Assembly: GCA_031257725.1 (NCBI GenBank)
Contig: JAIROD010000309.1
Location: 1 to 5,374 of the forward strand
Direction of reading: 5' to 3'
Length of the DNA: 5,374 nt
From: Planctomycetaceae bacterium
GTDB lineage: Bacteria > Planctomycetota > Planctomycetia > Pirellulales > Thermoguttaceae
In this document: positions 1-5,365 of the stretch, in pieces
How the letters are laid out: every line of letters starts with the position of its first letter
How positions within the stretch are numbered: position 1 is the stretch's first letter
The notes under the pieces: generated by a model
The model's database searches: none
Told to the model about the DNA's origin: nothing
What the model saw: only the letters and a program-made list of their open reading frames with translations
Program-made: the position numbers and the translations under genes

Positions 1-46
1 AACCTTATTACCTTATTAAAAAAAGGAACAATAAGGTAATAAGGTT
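1..46. repeat. Perfect 17-bp inverted repeat (hairpin) at left edge
   Basis: Bases 1-17 (AACCTTATTACCTTATT) and 30-46 (AATAAGGTAATAAGGTT) are exact reverse complements, separated by a 12-nt A-rich loop (18-29). Each arm contains two copies of the AATAAGGT/ACCTTATT word. The hairpin may extend beyond the window because base 1 is the edge. Its right arm lies inside the longer dispersed repeat at 12-111, and the same 17-mer recurs at 5116-5132, where its partner arm is degraded to AATAAG (5147-5152). It is not followed by a T-tract on the plus strand, so it does not look like an ordinary terminator. Confidence 0.9.
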
Positions 47-111
47 TGGTTTCTGGTAGGACTCTTGCTACTAAGGTTGTTTTGTTAAGAAAATAAGGTG
101 AAAATAAGGTT
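12..111 (+). repeat. Dispersed AATAAGGT-rich repeat, left copy
   Basis: This is the left member of an inverted pair; the partner is 5052-5152 on the other strand. By hand alignment there are two conserved blocks. Bases 12-46 match 5116-5152 with one 2-base gap. Bases 66-111 match 5052-5097 with two mismatches in 46 positions. The middle (47-65, against 5098-5115) has diverged but kept its length to within one base. The repeat carries five TAAGGT words on the plus strand, as direct repeats in different spacings. Similarity stops sharply at 111/112 on the inner side. No coding capacity or transposase is associated. It could be a MITE-like or REP-like dispersed element or a protein-binding iteron cluster. 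Confidence 0.88.
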
Positions 112-209
112 GGTAGGGGGCTATCCGCTCTCCCCTAAATCAGAAATAATCAGGAATATTCCACTGAATAATTACATCAACTCATCGTTCAAGACGATCT
201 CTAAACTTT
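112..209 (+). other. Leader between repeat and membrane protein gene
   Basis: This is a 98-bp non-coding leader. It begins directly after the repeat with a small inverted repeat, TAGGGG (114-119) and CCCCTA (132-137), around a 12-nt loop. A second short one, ATCGT (184-188) and ACGAT (194-198), sits 11 bases before the start codon. No convincing -35/-10 pair and no Shine-Dalgarno sequence is visible, so transcription could start inside the repeat or upstream of the window. An open frame from a GTG at 98 crosses this region but overlaps the real gene in another frame and is not believed. Confidence 0.45.
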
Positions 210-1775
210 ATGAGCGAAACCATGACTTTTTCCAATTCACCCAAAAACGAAACGATTCTCCAACCGTTAAACACTGTTTATCGTCGGCAACGAATACAAA
301 AAATTATTGAAGCCACCGCGTGGGGATTTTTATTGAGTTCGGTAACAGCAATTCTTGTTCTGTTTATTTTTCTGTTCACCGGTTTGTCCAACCTTTTTGA
401 TTTTTCAGGTCAGGGATTGGTGTTGCTGATTTTTTTTGTGGTATTGATTGGTTTTTGTTTTGGGGCGGTTGTCGGATTTTTTCTGCCGATTGATCGGCAT
501 GAGTCGGCACGTCAGGCGGATCAATATTATCATTTTAAGGATCGTCTTTTAACCGCAACAAAATTATTATCCCGTTCGGAAACAACGCTGATGGAACGTT
601 TGCAACTCGAAGACGCTGCATGTTGTGCCGGAACGATTGATCCGCAATTGGTTGTCCCTTACAAATTGCCGTCCCGTTTTTTTGTTGCACTTATAGCAAC
701 AGGCATTTCTTTAGTTACCGGATTTGTTTCGCCGTATTTTGTTCAACAACACCATGCGGTTGCTGCGGTGCGGTTGCCGGAAATTATTAACGCTGCCGAA
801 ACACTTCAAAATGAACTTGTTGAAAAGATTGAAGAATTATCGGAACAAAATCCTGAAGAAAAAAATCTTCGGGAACTTTCGGGAGAACTTCAAAAACTGG
901 TTAGTAAACTTGATCAATCGGCAACGGATACGAAAGAGGCTCTTTCGACTCTTTCTGAAATGGAAGAGGCGATTCGTTCGGTGTTGAGTGAATTTCAGAT
1001 TGAGACGTTCGATGCTTCGATGAAGGAAGTTGCCGAAGCCATGAGTGTTGCCGAAGCGACTCAAGCGATTAGTCAAGCGTTGAAAGAGGAAAAATATACC
1101 AAAGCGGCAGAGGAACTCAAAAAATTCGATGCCCAATCCATGCAGACAATGTCAAAACAGGAACGCAATGCTATTGGCGATCAAATGAGAAAAACGTTGG
1201 ACAACATGGATCAGCGGAATCAAAAAACACTTCAAAAAACGACACAAAAATTAGCCGACGCTTTCGAACACAATGACGGCGAAAAGGTTCAAGAAGGAAC
1301 GGATGAATTTGCTGCGGAATGTAACAAGCAGGCGATTCGTAAGGAGATTAGTAATAGTCTTGAAGGCAAACTTGCATTATTGGGGCTTTGTAAATCGGAA
1401 TGTAACGGGAACGGCGGACAATCCGGCAATTCCAACAACGGCGGCAATAATACAAATAAATCTGATTCGGCAGATAAAAATTGGGGAACCGGAGCCGCAG
1501 GAAATCCGGCTTCGGGTGAAGCGACTCATCTTGACAGTCAACGCGAACAAAAAAATGTTACCGGAATTATCGGTCAAGGCGAATCGGAATACGAAAAGTT
1601 CAACACGAATGAAGCACCGCAAGAAAAAACTGTACGTGAACAACGTGAATCGTTTCAGGAATATCATAAAATAGCCGAAACGGTTCTTGAATCGGAACCT
1701 ATTCCGCTTGGTCAACGCCAAATGATCCGACGCTATTTCGAATCGATTCGGCCCAATGATGAAGAAATAAAATAA
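210..1775 (+). CDS. Planctomycete-type membrane-anchored coiled-coil protein, function unknown
   Basis: This 521-residue protein has no recognised enzymatic motif. Hydrophobic segments lie at about residues 35-58, 67-92 and 155-177. Between the second and third is a conserved-looking stretch, DRHESARQADQYYHFKDRLL (residues 95-114), followed by LQLEDAA near 131. Residues 190-370 are charged, Glu/Lys/Gln-rich and predicted helical or coiled-coil. Residues 394-460 are a Gly/Asn/Ser-rich low-complexity linker. The C-terminus (about 480-514) ends in EPIPLGQRQMIRRYFESIRP. From memory, this order of parts occurs in planctomycete proteins often encoded beside MoxR ATPase, DUF58 and von Willebrand factor A genes. 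Such neighbours are not in the window, so that role is only inference. ATG 210 is used as start; ATG 222 is a possible alternative, and neither has a Shine-Dalgarno sequence. The gene converges with the hydrogenase-like gene. The large Glu/Lys-rich domain probably faces one side of the membrane as a scaffold. Confidence 0.9.
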   Translation: MSETMTFSNSPKNETILQPLNTVYRRQRIQKIIEATAWGFLLSSVTAILVLFIFLFTGLSNLFDFSGQGLVLLIFFVVLIGFCFGAVVGFFLPIDRHESARQADQYYHFKDRLLTATKLLSRSETTLMERLQLEDAACCAGTIDPQLVVPYKLPSRFFVALIATGISLVTGFVSPYFVQQHHAVAAVRLPEIINAAETLQNELVEKIEELSEQNPEEKNLRELSGELQKLVSKLDQSATDTKEALSTLSEMEEAIRSVLSEFQIETFDASMKEVAEAMSVAEATQAISQALKEEKYTKAAEELKKFDAQSMQTMSKQERNAIGDQMRKTLDNMDQRNQKTLQKTTQKLADAFEHNDGEKVQEGTDEFAAECNKQAIRKEISNSLEGKLALLGLCKSECNGNGGQSGNSNNGGNNTNKSDSADKNWGTGAAGNPASGEATHLDSQREQKNVTGIIGQGESEYEKFNTNEAPQEKTVREQRESFQEYHKIAETVLESEPIPLGQRQMIRRYFESIRPNDEEIK

Positions 1776-1792
1776 TATAACGTGATCGTTTG

Positions 1793-1812
1793 TCCCTAAA
1801 ATTTTTTGGGGA
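1793..1812. terminator. Possible bidirectional hairpin terminator between convergent genes
   Basis: Arms TCCCTAAA (1793-1800) and TTTGGGGA (1805-1812) pair over 8 bp with one T-G wobble and a 4-nt loop ATTT. It sits 17 bp after the stop of the plus-strand gene and 19 bp past the stop of the minus-strand gene, where a shared terminator would be expected. The plus strand continues GCGTTTATTGTTTTC, which is T-rich but not an uninterrupted tract, so intrinsic termination would be weak. Parts of the same sequence recur in the 4.8-4.95 kb region. Confidence 0.4.
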
Positions 1813-1831
1813 GCGTTTATTGTTTTCTCTA

Positions 1832-3682
1832 TCAGGGATTGTCACCATGTTTCTTAACCAAACAAAATTTCTTTTCGTGTTCGACGATGGGTTGTTGTTG
1901 TTCAATAAGTTGTCGTAATTTTGCTGTCGTGTCGAGGTTGTCTGCCATTGCGGTTCGGGCTTCTTCCATAATTTGAAGGAGTTCCGCTTCAAGTTTTTGA
2001 GTCAAATTCGTTCCTATCACGATTTTTCCACTCGACTCGCTCGTCAATTCACTGATTCGGGCGGCGGCTTCATTGGACGATTTTGCCAACTTACGAACCT
2101 CCTCAGCAACTACCGAAAATCCCGCTCCCGCCTTGCCCGCGCGCGCCGCTTCAATCGAAGCGTTGAGAGCCAACAAATTGGTTTGCCTTGCAATTTTCGA
2201 AACAACATCAATCACATTGGCAATCTCTCCCGATCCCACATTGATTTCACGCATCAATCGAGCGGTTTCATTAACCTGTTTGACCATTCCTTCTATTTCC
2301 CGAAAAAACGTTGACGTAAATTTTTCTTGTTTTTCCGATTGCGCTTTGGCGCTTTCTTCGCTTTTCCTTAGTTCATTCTGTTGCTTGTGGAAACACAACT
2401 CCGAACGGGATAAGCCGTTGTGTAACGCTGTTGCCATCTCTTGACACGAATGATAACCGCACGCACCGCAATCGAAAATATCCGTATCATACTCTTTAAG
2501 AAGAGACTCCACATAAATCTGATCACGTTGCGGTGTTGTCGGTTGCTTGATTGTGTTGTTTTCCCGAAGATTTTGATAACGCCGATGATAAATCGACGGC
2601 TTCCAATAAGCGTCAATCTGTTGATGAAGAACTTCGTAATGATCATCGGATTGGTATTTTTCCTGCTCTTCCTGGTAAAGTTGTCGTAACGTGTTGCTCC
2701 GTTGTTCCACCAACAACTCCAACTCGTCTTGGGACGGCGATGTGTTCCGTGCATGTGTTGTACCGGGACCGGCATTGCAACCAAATTCACAGTTCAAACA
2801 GTCAATCAAAAGCGGATTGGTTTTGGCTTTTCGTGAAGCGTCCAAATGATCCAGATAATGATAAACTCCGTGACCTTCAATTTTCCGAATATTTTCCTCA
2901 ATTCCGGTAACTTCACGCATTGCTGTTCGCATGAGACCGCCCGGCGTGGAAAAAAGAACGGCTCGTTCCGCCGCCGGATTATCGTAATCGGTCGGCTCAA
3001 ATTGATCGAGATCAATTTTTTGCTCTTTCAAATAATCGTCCAACCTTGCCATTGTTACATTGTAATCGCCAAGCTGCGTCTCCTCAAATTCCCGCTTTTT
3101 GGCAATACAAGGCGAAACCACAACAATTTTATGATCTGCGAATTGCGTATAAAATTCCCGAATCATCTGAATGGTGTGTAACATTGGGCTGTGTGCCGGA
3201 GCAAGATACGGAATCAATTCCGGGCGGTAAATCTGAATATAAGTTACGATTGCCGGACACGGCTGTGCGATAACGAGTTCAGGATTTTTGGACTTGATGT
3301 ATTCCAAATAAGACTTCACCGTCAATTCCGCACCAAAACTAACATCAAAAACCGCTTTGATTCCAAGTGAACGAAGCCATGTGTTGAATTGGAAATAGCG
3401 TTCGGGAAAATTAGCGGCAATCGCCGGCGCAACAATCGCAATCATTTTAATTCCGCGACGCAAATCATTGAAAAATTGTTCCCTATCATCAATAATTTCC
3501 CGCGCACCATGCGAACATGCCCGAATACACGAACCGCAACCGATACATAAATTGTGATTCACATCAATATGCTGTCCGTTGCTGCCGTCATTGCAGTACC
3601 GAACCGGACAAACACGAATACAGACATTGCAATTGACACAACGATCTTCGTTGATACGAACAACAGGAGATAAGTTTTTCAT
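1832..3682 (-). CDS. Soluble [FeFe]-hydrogenase-like / methyl-accepting chemotaxis fusion sensor
   Basis: This 616-residue protein has no membrane segment or signal peptide, so it is cytoplasmic. Domains in order: two [4Fe-4S] ferredoxin motifs (C15, C18, C21, C25 and C46, C49, C52, C56); an [FeFe]-hydrogenase large-subunit C-terminal domain (about 75-310); a second Fe-S domain of the CxxCxxxxC...C type (C405, C408, C413, C430); and an MCP signalling domain (about 455-560) with a canonical hairpin tip at 497-536. The H-cluster loops are QPCPA (C142), SPCIAKK (C192) and NCEFGCNAGPG (C298, C302), so four likely ligands are kept. Catalytic enzymes have TSCCP in the first loop; here the proton-relay cysteine is Pro141. 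This fits the non-bidirectional, putatively sensory hydrogenases. I infer that it senses H2 or redox state and signals through CheA/CheW. The ATG at 3682 leaves only 14 residues before the first cysteine, and the next methionine is residue 80, so the start is secure. No Shine-Dalgarno sequence is visible. No hydE/F/G genes are nearby. Confidence 0.96.
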   Translation of the reverse strand: MKNLSPVVRINEDRCVNCNVCIRVCPVRYCNDGSNGQHIDVNHNLCIGCGSCIRACSHGAREIIDDREQFFNDLRRGIKMIAIVAPAIAANFPERYFQFNTWLRSLGIKAVFDVSFGAELTVKSYLEYIKSKNPELVIAQPCPAIVTYIQIYRPELIPYLAPAHSPMLHTIQMIREFYTQFADHKIVVVSPCIAKKREFEETQLGDYNVTMARLDDYLKEQKIDLDQFEPTDYDNPAAERAVLFSTPGGLMRTAMREVTGIEENIRKIEGHGVYHYLDHLDASRKAKTNPLLIDCLNCEFGCNAGPGTTHARNTSPSQDELELLVEQRSNTLRQLYQEEQEKYQSDDHYEVLHQQIDAYWKPSIYHRRYQNLRENNTIKQPTTPQRDQIYVESLLKEYDTDIFDCGACGYHSCQEMATALHNGLSRSELCFHKQQNELRKSEESAKAQSEKQEKFTSTFFREIEGMVKQVNETARLMREINVGSGEIANVIDVVSKIARQTNLLALNASIEAARAGKAGAGFSVVAEEVRKLAKSSNEAAARISELTSESSGKIVIGTNLTQKLEAELLQIMEEARTAMADNLDTTAKLRQLIEQQQPIVEHEKKFCLVKKHGDNP

Positions 3683-3784
3683 AGTGTGAGTATGCTAAAA
3701 GTGTTTAAAAAATTCAGGAATCACAAACACAAATTACACAAAATCAGGTAATGTTTTGTGAATGAGCGCGATAAAAACATTGTC

Positions 3785-3794
3785 GTTTCGAAAC
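3785..3794. promoter_or_regulatory. Short palindrome upstream of hydrogenase-MCP gene
   Basis: GTTTCGAAAC is a perfect 10-bp palindrome about 100 bp upstream of the minus-strand start codon. The position would suit an operator or activator site, but a palindrome of this size can occur by chance and I cannot tie it to a known regulator. Confidence 0.2.
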
Positions 3795-3860
3795 CGAAGC
3801 GCAAACAAATAGAGAAGAATTTTCCAACAAATTATACAGACTCATGTTACGGCAATAGAC

Positions 3861-3892
3861 GATAGGTAATAATAAGAGAAGTATTTCCTATC
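3861..3892. other. Imperfect 11-bp hairpin followed by T-rich sequence
   Basis: Arms GATAGGTAATA (3861-3871) and TATTTCCTATC (3882-3892) pair at 10 of 11 positions with a T-T mismatch and a 10-nt loop. On the plus strand, a T-rich run (CTGATTTTATTTATTATTTC) follows at once. This is terminator-like, yet no plus-strand gene lies upstream, because the adjacent gene reads the other way. It may be a palindromic repeat, a stop for antisense transcription, or part of the promoter region. Confidence 0.45.
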
Positions 3893-3984
3893 CTGATTTT
3901 ATTTATTATTTCTTATTCTTCTTACTTCACTATACTATTTAAAACTATTTTCGGGAACCTCTAATAATTCAGCATTTACCGAAA

Positions 3985-4054
3985 GTTAACGGCGTGGGCT
4001 TGCCCCGCGTTGTTCAACTTAACCCTAAAACACGGGGTAAACCCCGTCGTTAAC
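3985..4054. repeat. REP-like element made of two GC-rich hairpins in inverted order
   Basis: The 70-bp unit begins with GTTAACGGCG (3985-3994) and ends with CGTCGTTAAC (4045-4054), an inverted pair with one mismatch. Inside are two GC-rich hairpin cores. The right one is clean: ACGGGG (4032-4037), loop TAAA, CCCCGT (4042-4047). The left one (GTGGGCTTGCCCC, about 3994-4006) is similar but less regular. The left and right halves are imperfect reverse complements of each other over about 21 bp. This GC-rich block stands out in strongly AT-rich surroundings. Paired hairpins in opposite orientation around a short linker are the layout of REP/BIME-type intergenic repeats; membership of a known family is not claimed. 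Confidence 0.65.
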
Positions 4055-4086
4055 TATTAATTTATTAATTTATTAATTTATTAATT
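4055..4086. repeat. Four tandem copies of the 8-mer TATTAATT
   Basis: Four exact consecutive copies of TATTAATT occupy this stretch, directly after the REP-like element, and are followed by AATTGC. Each unit contains the palindrome ATTAAT. It is a simple low-complexity tandem repeat, liable to slippage, with no coding potential. Confidence 0.9.
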
Positions 4087-4378
4087 AATTGCTTGAAAAT
4101 AAAAAATTGAATTATGAGAGATGCCCTTAACTATTTAATTATTGTATCTATTCAGTCCAGCCAAAAAATTGAAATTGGGCAAAATTTCAACAAAACTTTA
4201 TTTTAATGGGCATGTAACCATTTCTGTGAGCCATTGTTTTAGTTCCTTATTTAATAGGGTTGAACAAAGTGAATAACTGTTTCATTGCCGTTTTCGGAAC
4301 AACATTTGCCCGAAAATAAACGACAACAAACACCAAAACGTCGGCAACAAACAATCATCAACGTTAAACGAACAGTAA
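4087..4378. other. AT-rich non-coding stretch between repeats
   Basis: About 290 bp without a credible gene. One hairpin is visible: TTGAAATT (4169-4176) and AATTTCAA (4183-4190) around GGGCAA. Bases 4358-4378 (TCAACGTTAAACGA then ACAGTAA) have the 14 + 7 layout of the palindrome array that follows and may be a decayed first unit. Nothing else stands out. Confidence 0.5.
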
Positions 4379-4673
4379 TCGGTACGTACCGAATGGTAAT
4401 CAGTGCGTACCGAAAGTGAATCAGTGCGTAAAGAGAGTGAATCAGTGCATACCGAAAGGGAATCGGTACGTACCGAAAAGCGAATCGGTATGTACCGAAA
4501 GGCAATCGGTACGCACCGAAAGCCAATCAGTACGCACTGAAAGGCAATCGGTACACACCAAAAGGCAATTAGTACGCACCGAAACGCAATTAGTTTGCAC
4601 TGAAAAGCAATCGGTATGTACTGAAAAGTGATCGGTACGCACTGAAAGGCGAACTTTACGTACTGAAAAGCGA
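4379..4673. repeat. Tandem array of 14 palindromic ~21-bp units (minisatellite)
   Basis: There are fourteen consecutive units, each a 14-bp core plus a purine-rich 7-bp spacer of the AAGGCAA type. The consensus core TCGGTACGTACCGA is a perfect palindrome, exact at 4379-4392 and 4463-4476. Period is 21 bp except one 22-bp unit starting at 4463. Variation is mostly transitions at core positions 3, 6, 9 and 12. Some units change on both sides together (TCAGTACGCACTGA at 4527), keeping the outer arms paired. Unit starts are 4379, 4400, 4421, 4442, 4463, 4485, 4506, 4527, 4548, 4569, 4590, 4611, 4632 and 4653, and a decayed unit may follow at 4674. Because 21 is a multiple of three, several frames on both strands stay open and would encode heptapeptide repeats. 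I judge these to be a by-product, not a gene. Confidence 0.93.
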
Positions 4674-4687
4674 GAATTGTACTCAAA

Positions 4688-5051
4688 TTGGCGGTCATTG
4701 GTGTGATTTTGTTTAATTTTGGTGTCTATTCGGTGGTTTGGTTGTATTTCTGAATATTCCCGTCTCGTTAGGGATGAAATATTGGTAGAAAACTTCCGGT
4801 GAGCCAATTCTATTTGGGGAGCGTTGTTGTTTGGGGCGGGTAACCTCAAGCGGGATTGCTCCCAAACAACAAACGTTACCATTCTACTATTTCTCGATAC
4901 CGCGTCAAGAAGGGGCAATATCCCTTTCATCAGTCCCTAAAATTTTCAGTGTATCTATTCCGTCGTGTATTATACTGTCAACGGGTAGAAATGAGTTGTT
5001 TTTTGATTGACGTAATAGACCTTTTCGCCAACTCAAAAATATAATTGAAAA
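4688..5051. other. Non-coding, structured region of unknown nature
   Basis: No convincing gene is present. A minus-strand frame from ATG 4930 runs through here into the palindrome array, but its product matches nothing I recognise. A stem is visible: 4822-4835 (CGTTGTTGTTTGGG) pairs with 4861-4875 (CCCAAACAACAAACG) with one bulged base. The loop holds GGTAAC (4839-4844), complementary to GTTACC (4875-4880) just after the stem, which would allow a pseudoknot. GGGAGC (4817-4822) could instead pair with GCTCCC (4858-4863). Two words here, TTTGGGGAGCGTT (4813-4825) and GTCCCTAAAATTTT (4933-4946), recur at 1805-1817 and 1792-1805. This may be a decayed repeat or a structured RNA. Confidence 0.45.
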
Positions 5052-5152
5052 AACCTTATTTCCACCTTATTTTCCTAACAAAACAACCTTAGTAGCATAA
5101 GAATAATAAAAAAACAACCTTATTACCTTATTGTTTCTCTTTTTTTAATAAG
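5052..5152 (-). repeat. Dispersed AATAAGGT-rich repeat, right inverted copy
   Basis: This is the reverse-complement partner of 12-111. Block 5052-5097 matches 66-111 at 44 of 46 positions. Block 5116-5152 matches 12-46 apart from a 2-base gap, and the 18-bp middle has diverged. The 17-mer ACCTTATT-type arm is intact at 5116-5132, but the second hairpin arm is reduced to AATAAG (5147-5152), after which similarity to the left copy ends. The inner boundary is 5051/5052. With the left copy it brackets both genes and most of the repeats. Confidence 0.88.
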
Positions 5153-5302
5153 CTACACTTTCCAAATTTTTTCACTAAAAAATCCCTTGGTTTTTAAGGT
5201 TTTTTTGAATAAAATATATTTAATTATATTTTTGTACATGTCCAAAATGTTTATCATTGTAATATATCAGTGGAATTTTTCGGAGATTGAAGTTTATTTT
5301 TT
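5153..5302. other. AT-rich spacer between two repeats
   Basis: This is 150 bp of very AT-rich DNA with no ORF and no RNA gene that I can see. The only symmetry is AAAATATA (5211-5218) and TATATTTT (5225-5232), which is expected by chance in such sequence. Confidence 0.5.
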
Positions 5303-5365
5303 ACCACCCCTAGCCCCTCCGAAGGAGGGGAATAATTCCCCTCCTTCGGAGGGGCTAGGGGTGGT
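5303..5365. repeat. 63-bp near-perfect palindrome, REP/MITE-like
   Basis: The left arm 5303-5332 and right arm 5336-5365 are exact 30-bp reverse complements with a TAA centre (5333-5335). The arms begin ACCACCCCTAGCCCC and end GGGGCTAGGGGTGGT. Each arm has its own small hairpin: CCCCTCC-GAA-GGAGGGG at 5314-5330 and CCCCTCC-TTC-GGAGGGG at 5338-5354. The RNA or single-stranded DNA can therefore form one long stem or a branched form. It is very GC-rich inside AT-rich DNA. Such elements are typically dispersed intergenic repeats, and some are moved by Y1-type (RAYT/TnpA-REP) transposases, but none is present here. It could also act as a terminator. Confidence 0.92.

Larger units (their letters stand above)
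3683..3984. other. Upstream non-coding region of the hydrogenase-MCP gene
   Basis: About 300 bp of AT-rich sequence has no credible ORF or RNA gene. It must contain the promoter of the minus-strand gene, but I see no strong -35/-10 pair, no Shine-Dalgarno sequence before the ATG, and no FNR-type TTGAT-N4-ATCAA site. Two possible elements are listed separately: a 10-bp palindrome at 3785-3794 and a hairpin at 3861-3892. The stretch from about 3895 to 3955 is nearly all T, A and C on the plus strand. Confidence 0.5.

Noticed and set aside
98..310. Small plus-strand ORF from GTG 98
   Set aside because: It starts inside the dispersed repeat, overlaps the membrane protein gene in another frame, and its product shows no recognisable features.
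837..1136. Minus-strand ORF antisense to the coiled-coil gene
   Set aside because: It is a shadow of the Glu/Lys-rich coding frame, with low-complexity Phe/Arg content and no independent support.
4379..4673. CRISPR array
   Set aside because: Repeat core (14 bp) and spacers (7 bp) are far too short, the spacers are near-identical to each other, and no cas genes are present.
4966..4986. Minus-strand promoter with TTGACA and TATAAT
   Set aside because: Both hexamers are present on the minus strand, but they are one base apart, whereas a promoter needs about 17, and no downstream gene is evident.
5211..5232. AAAATATA/TATATTTT inverted repeat
   Set aside because: It is expected by chance in such AT-rich DNA.
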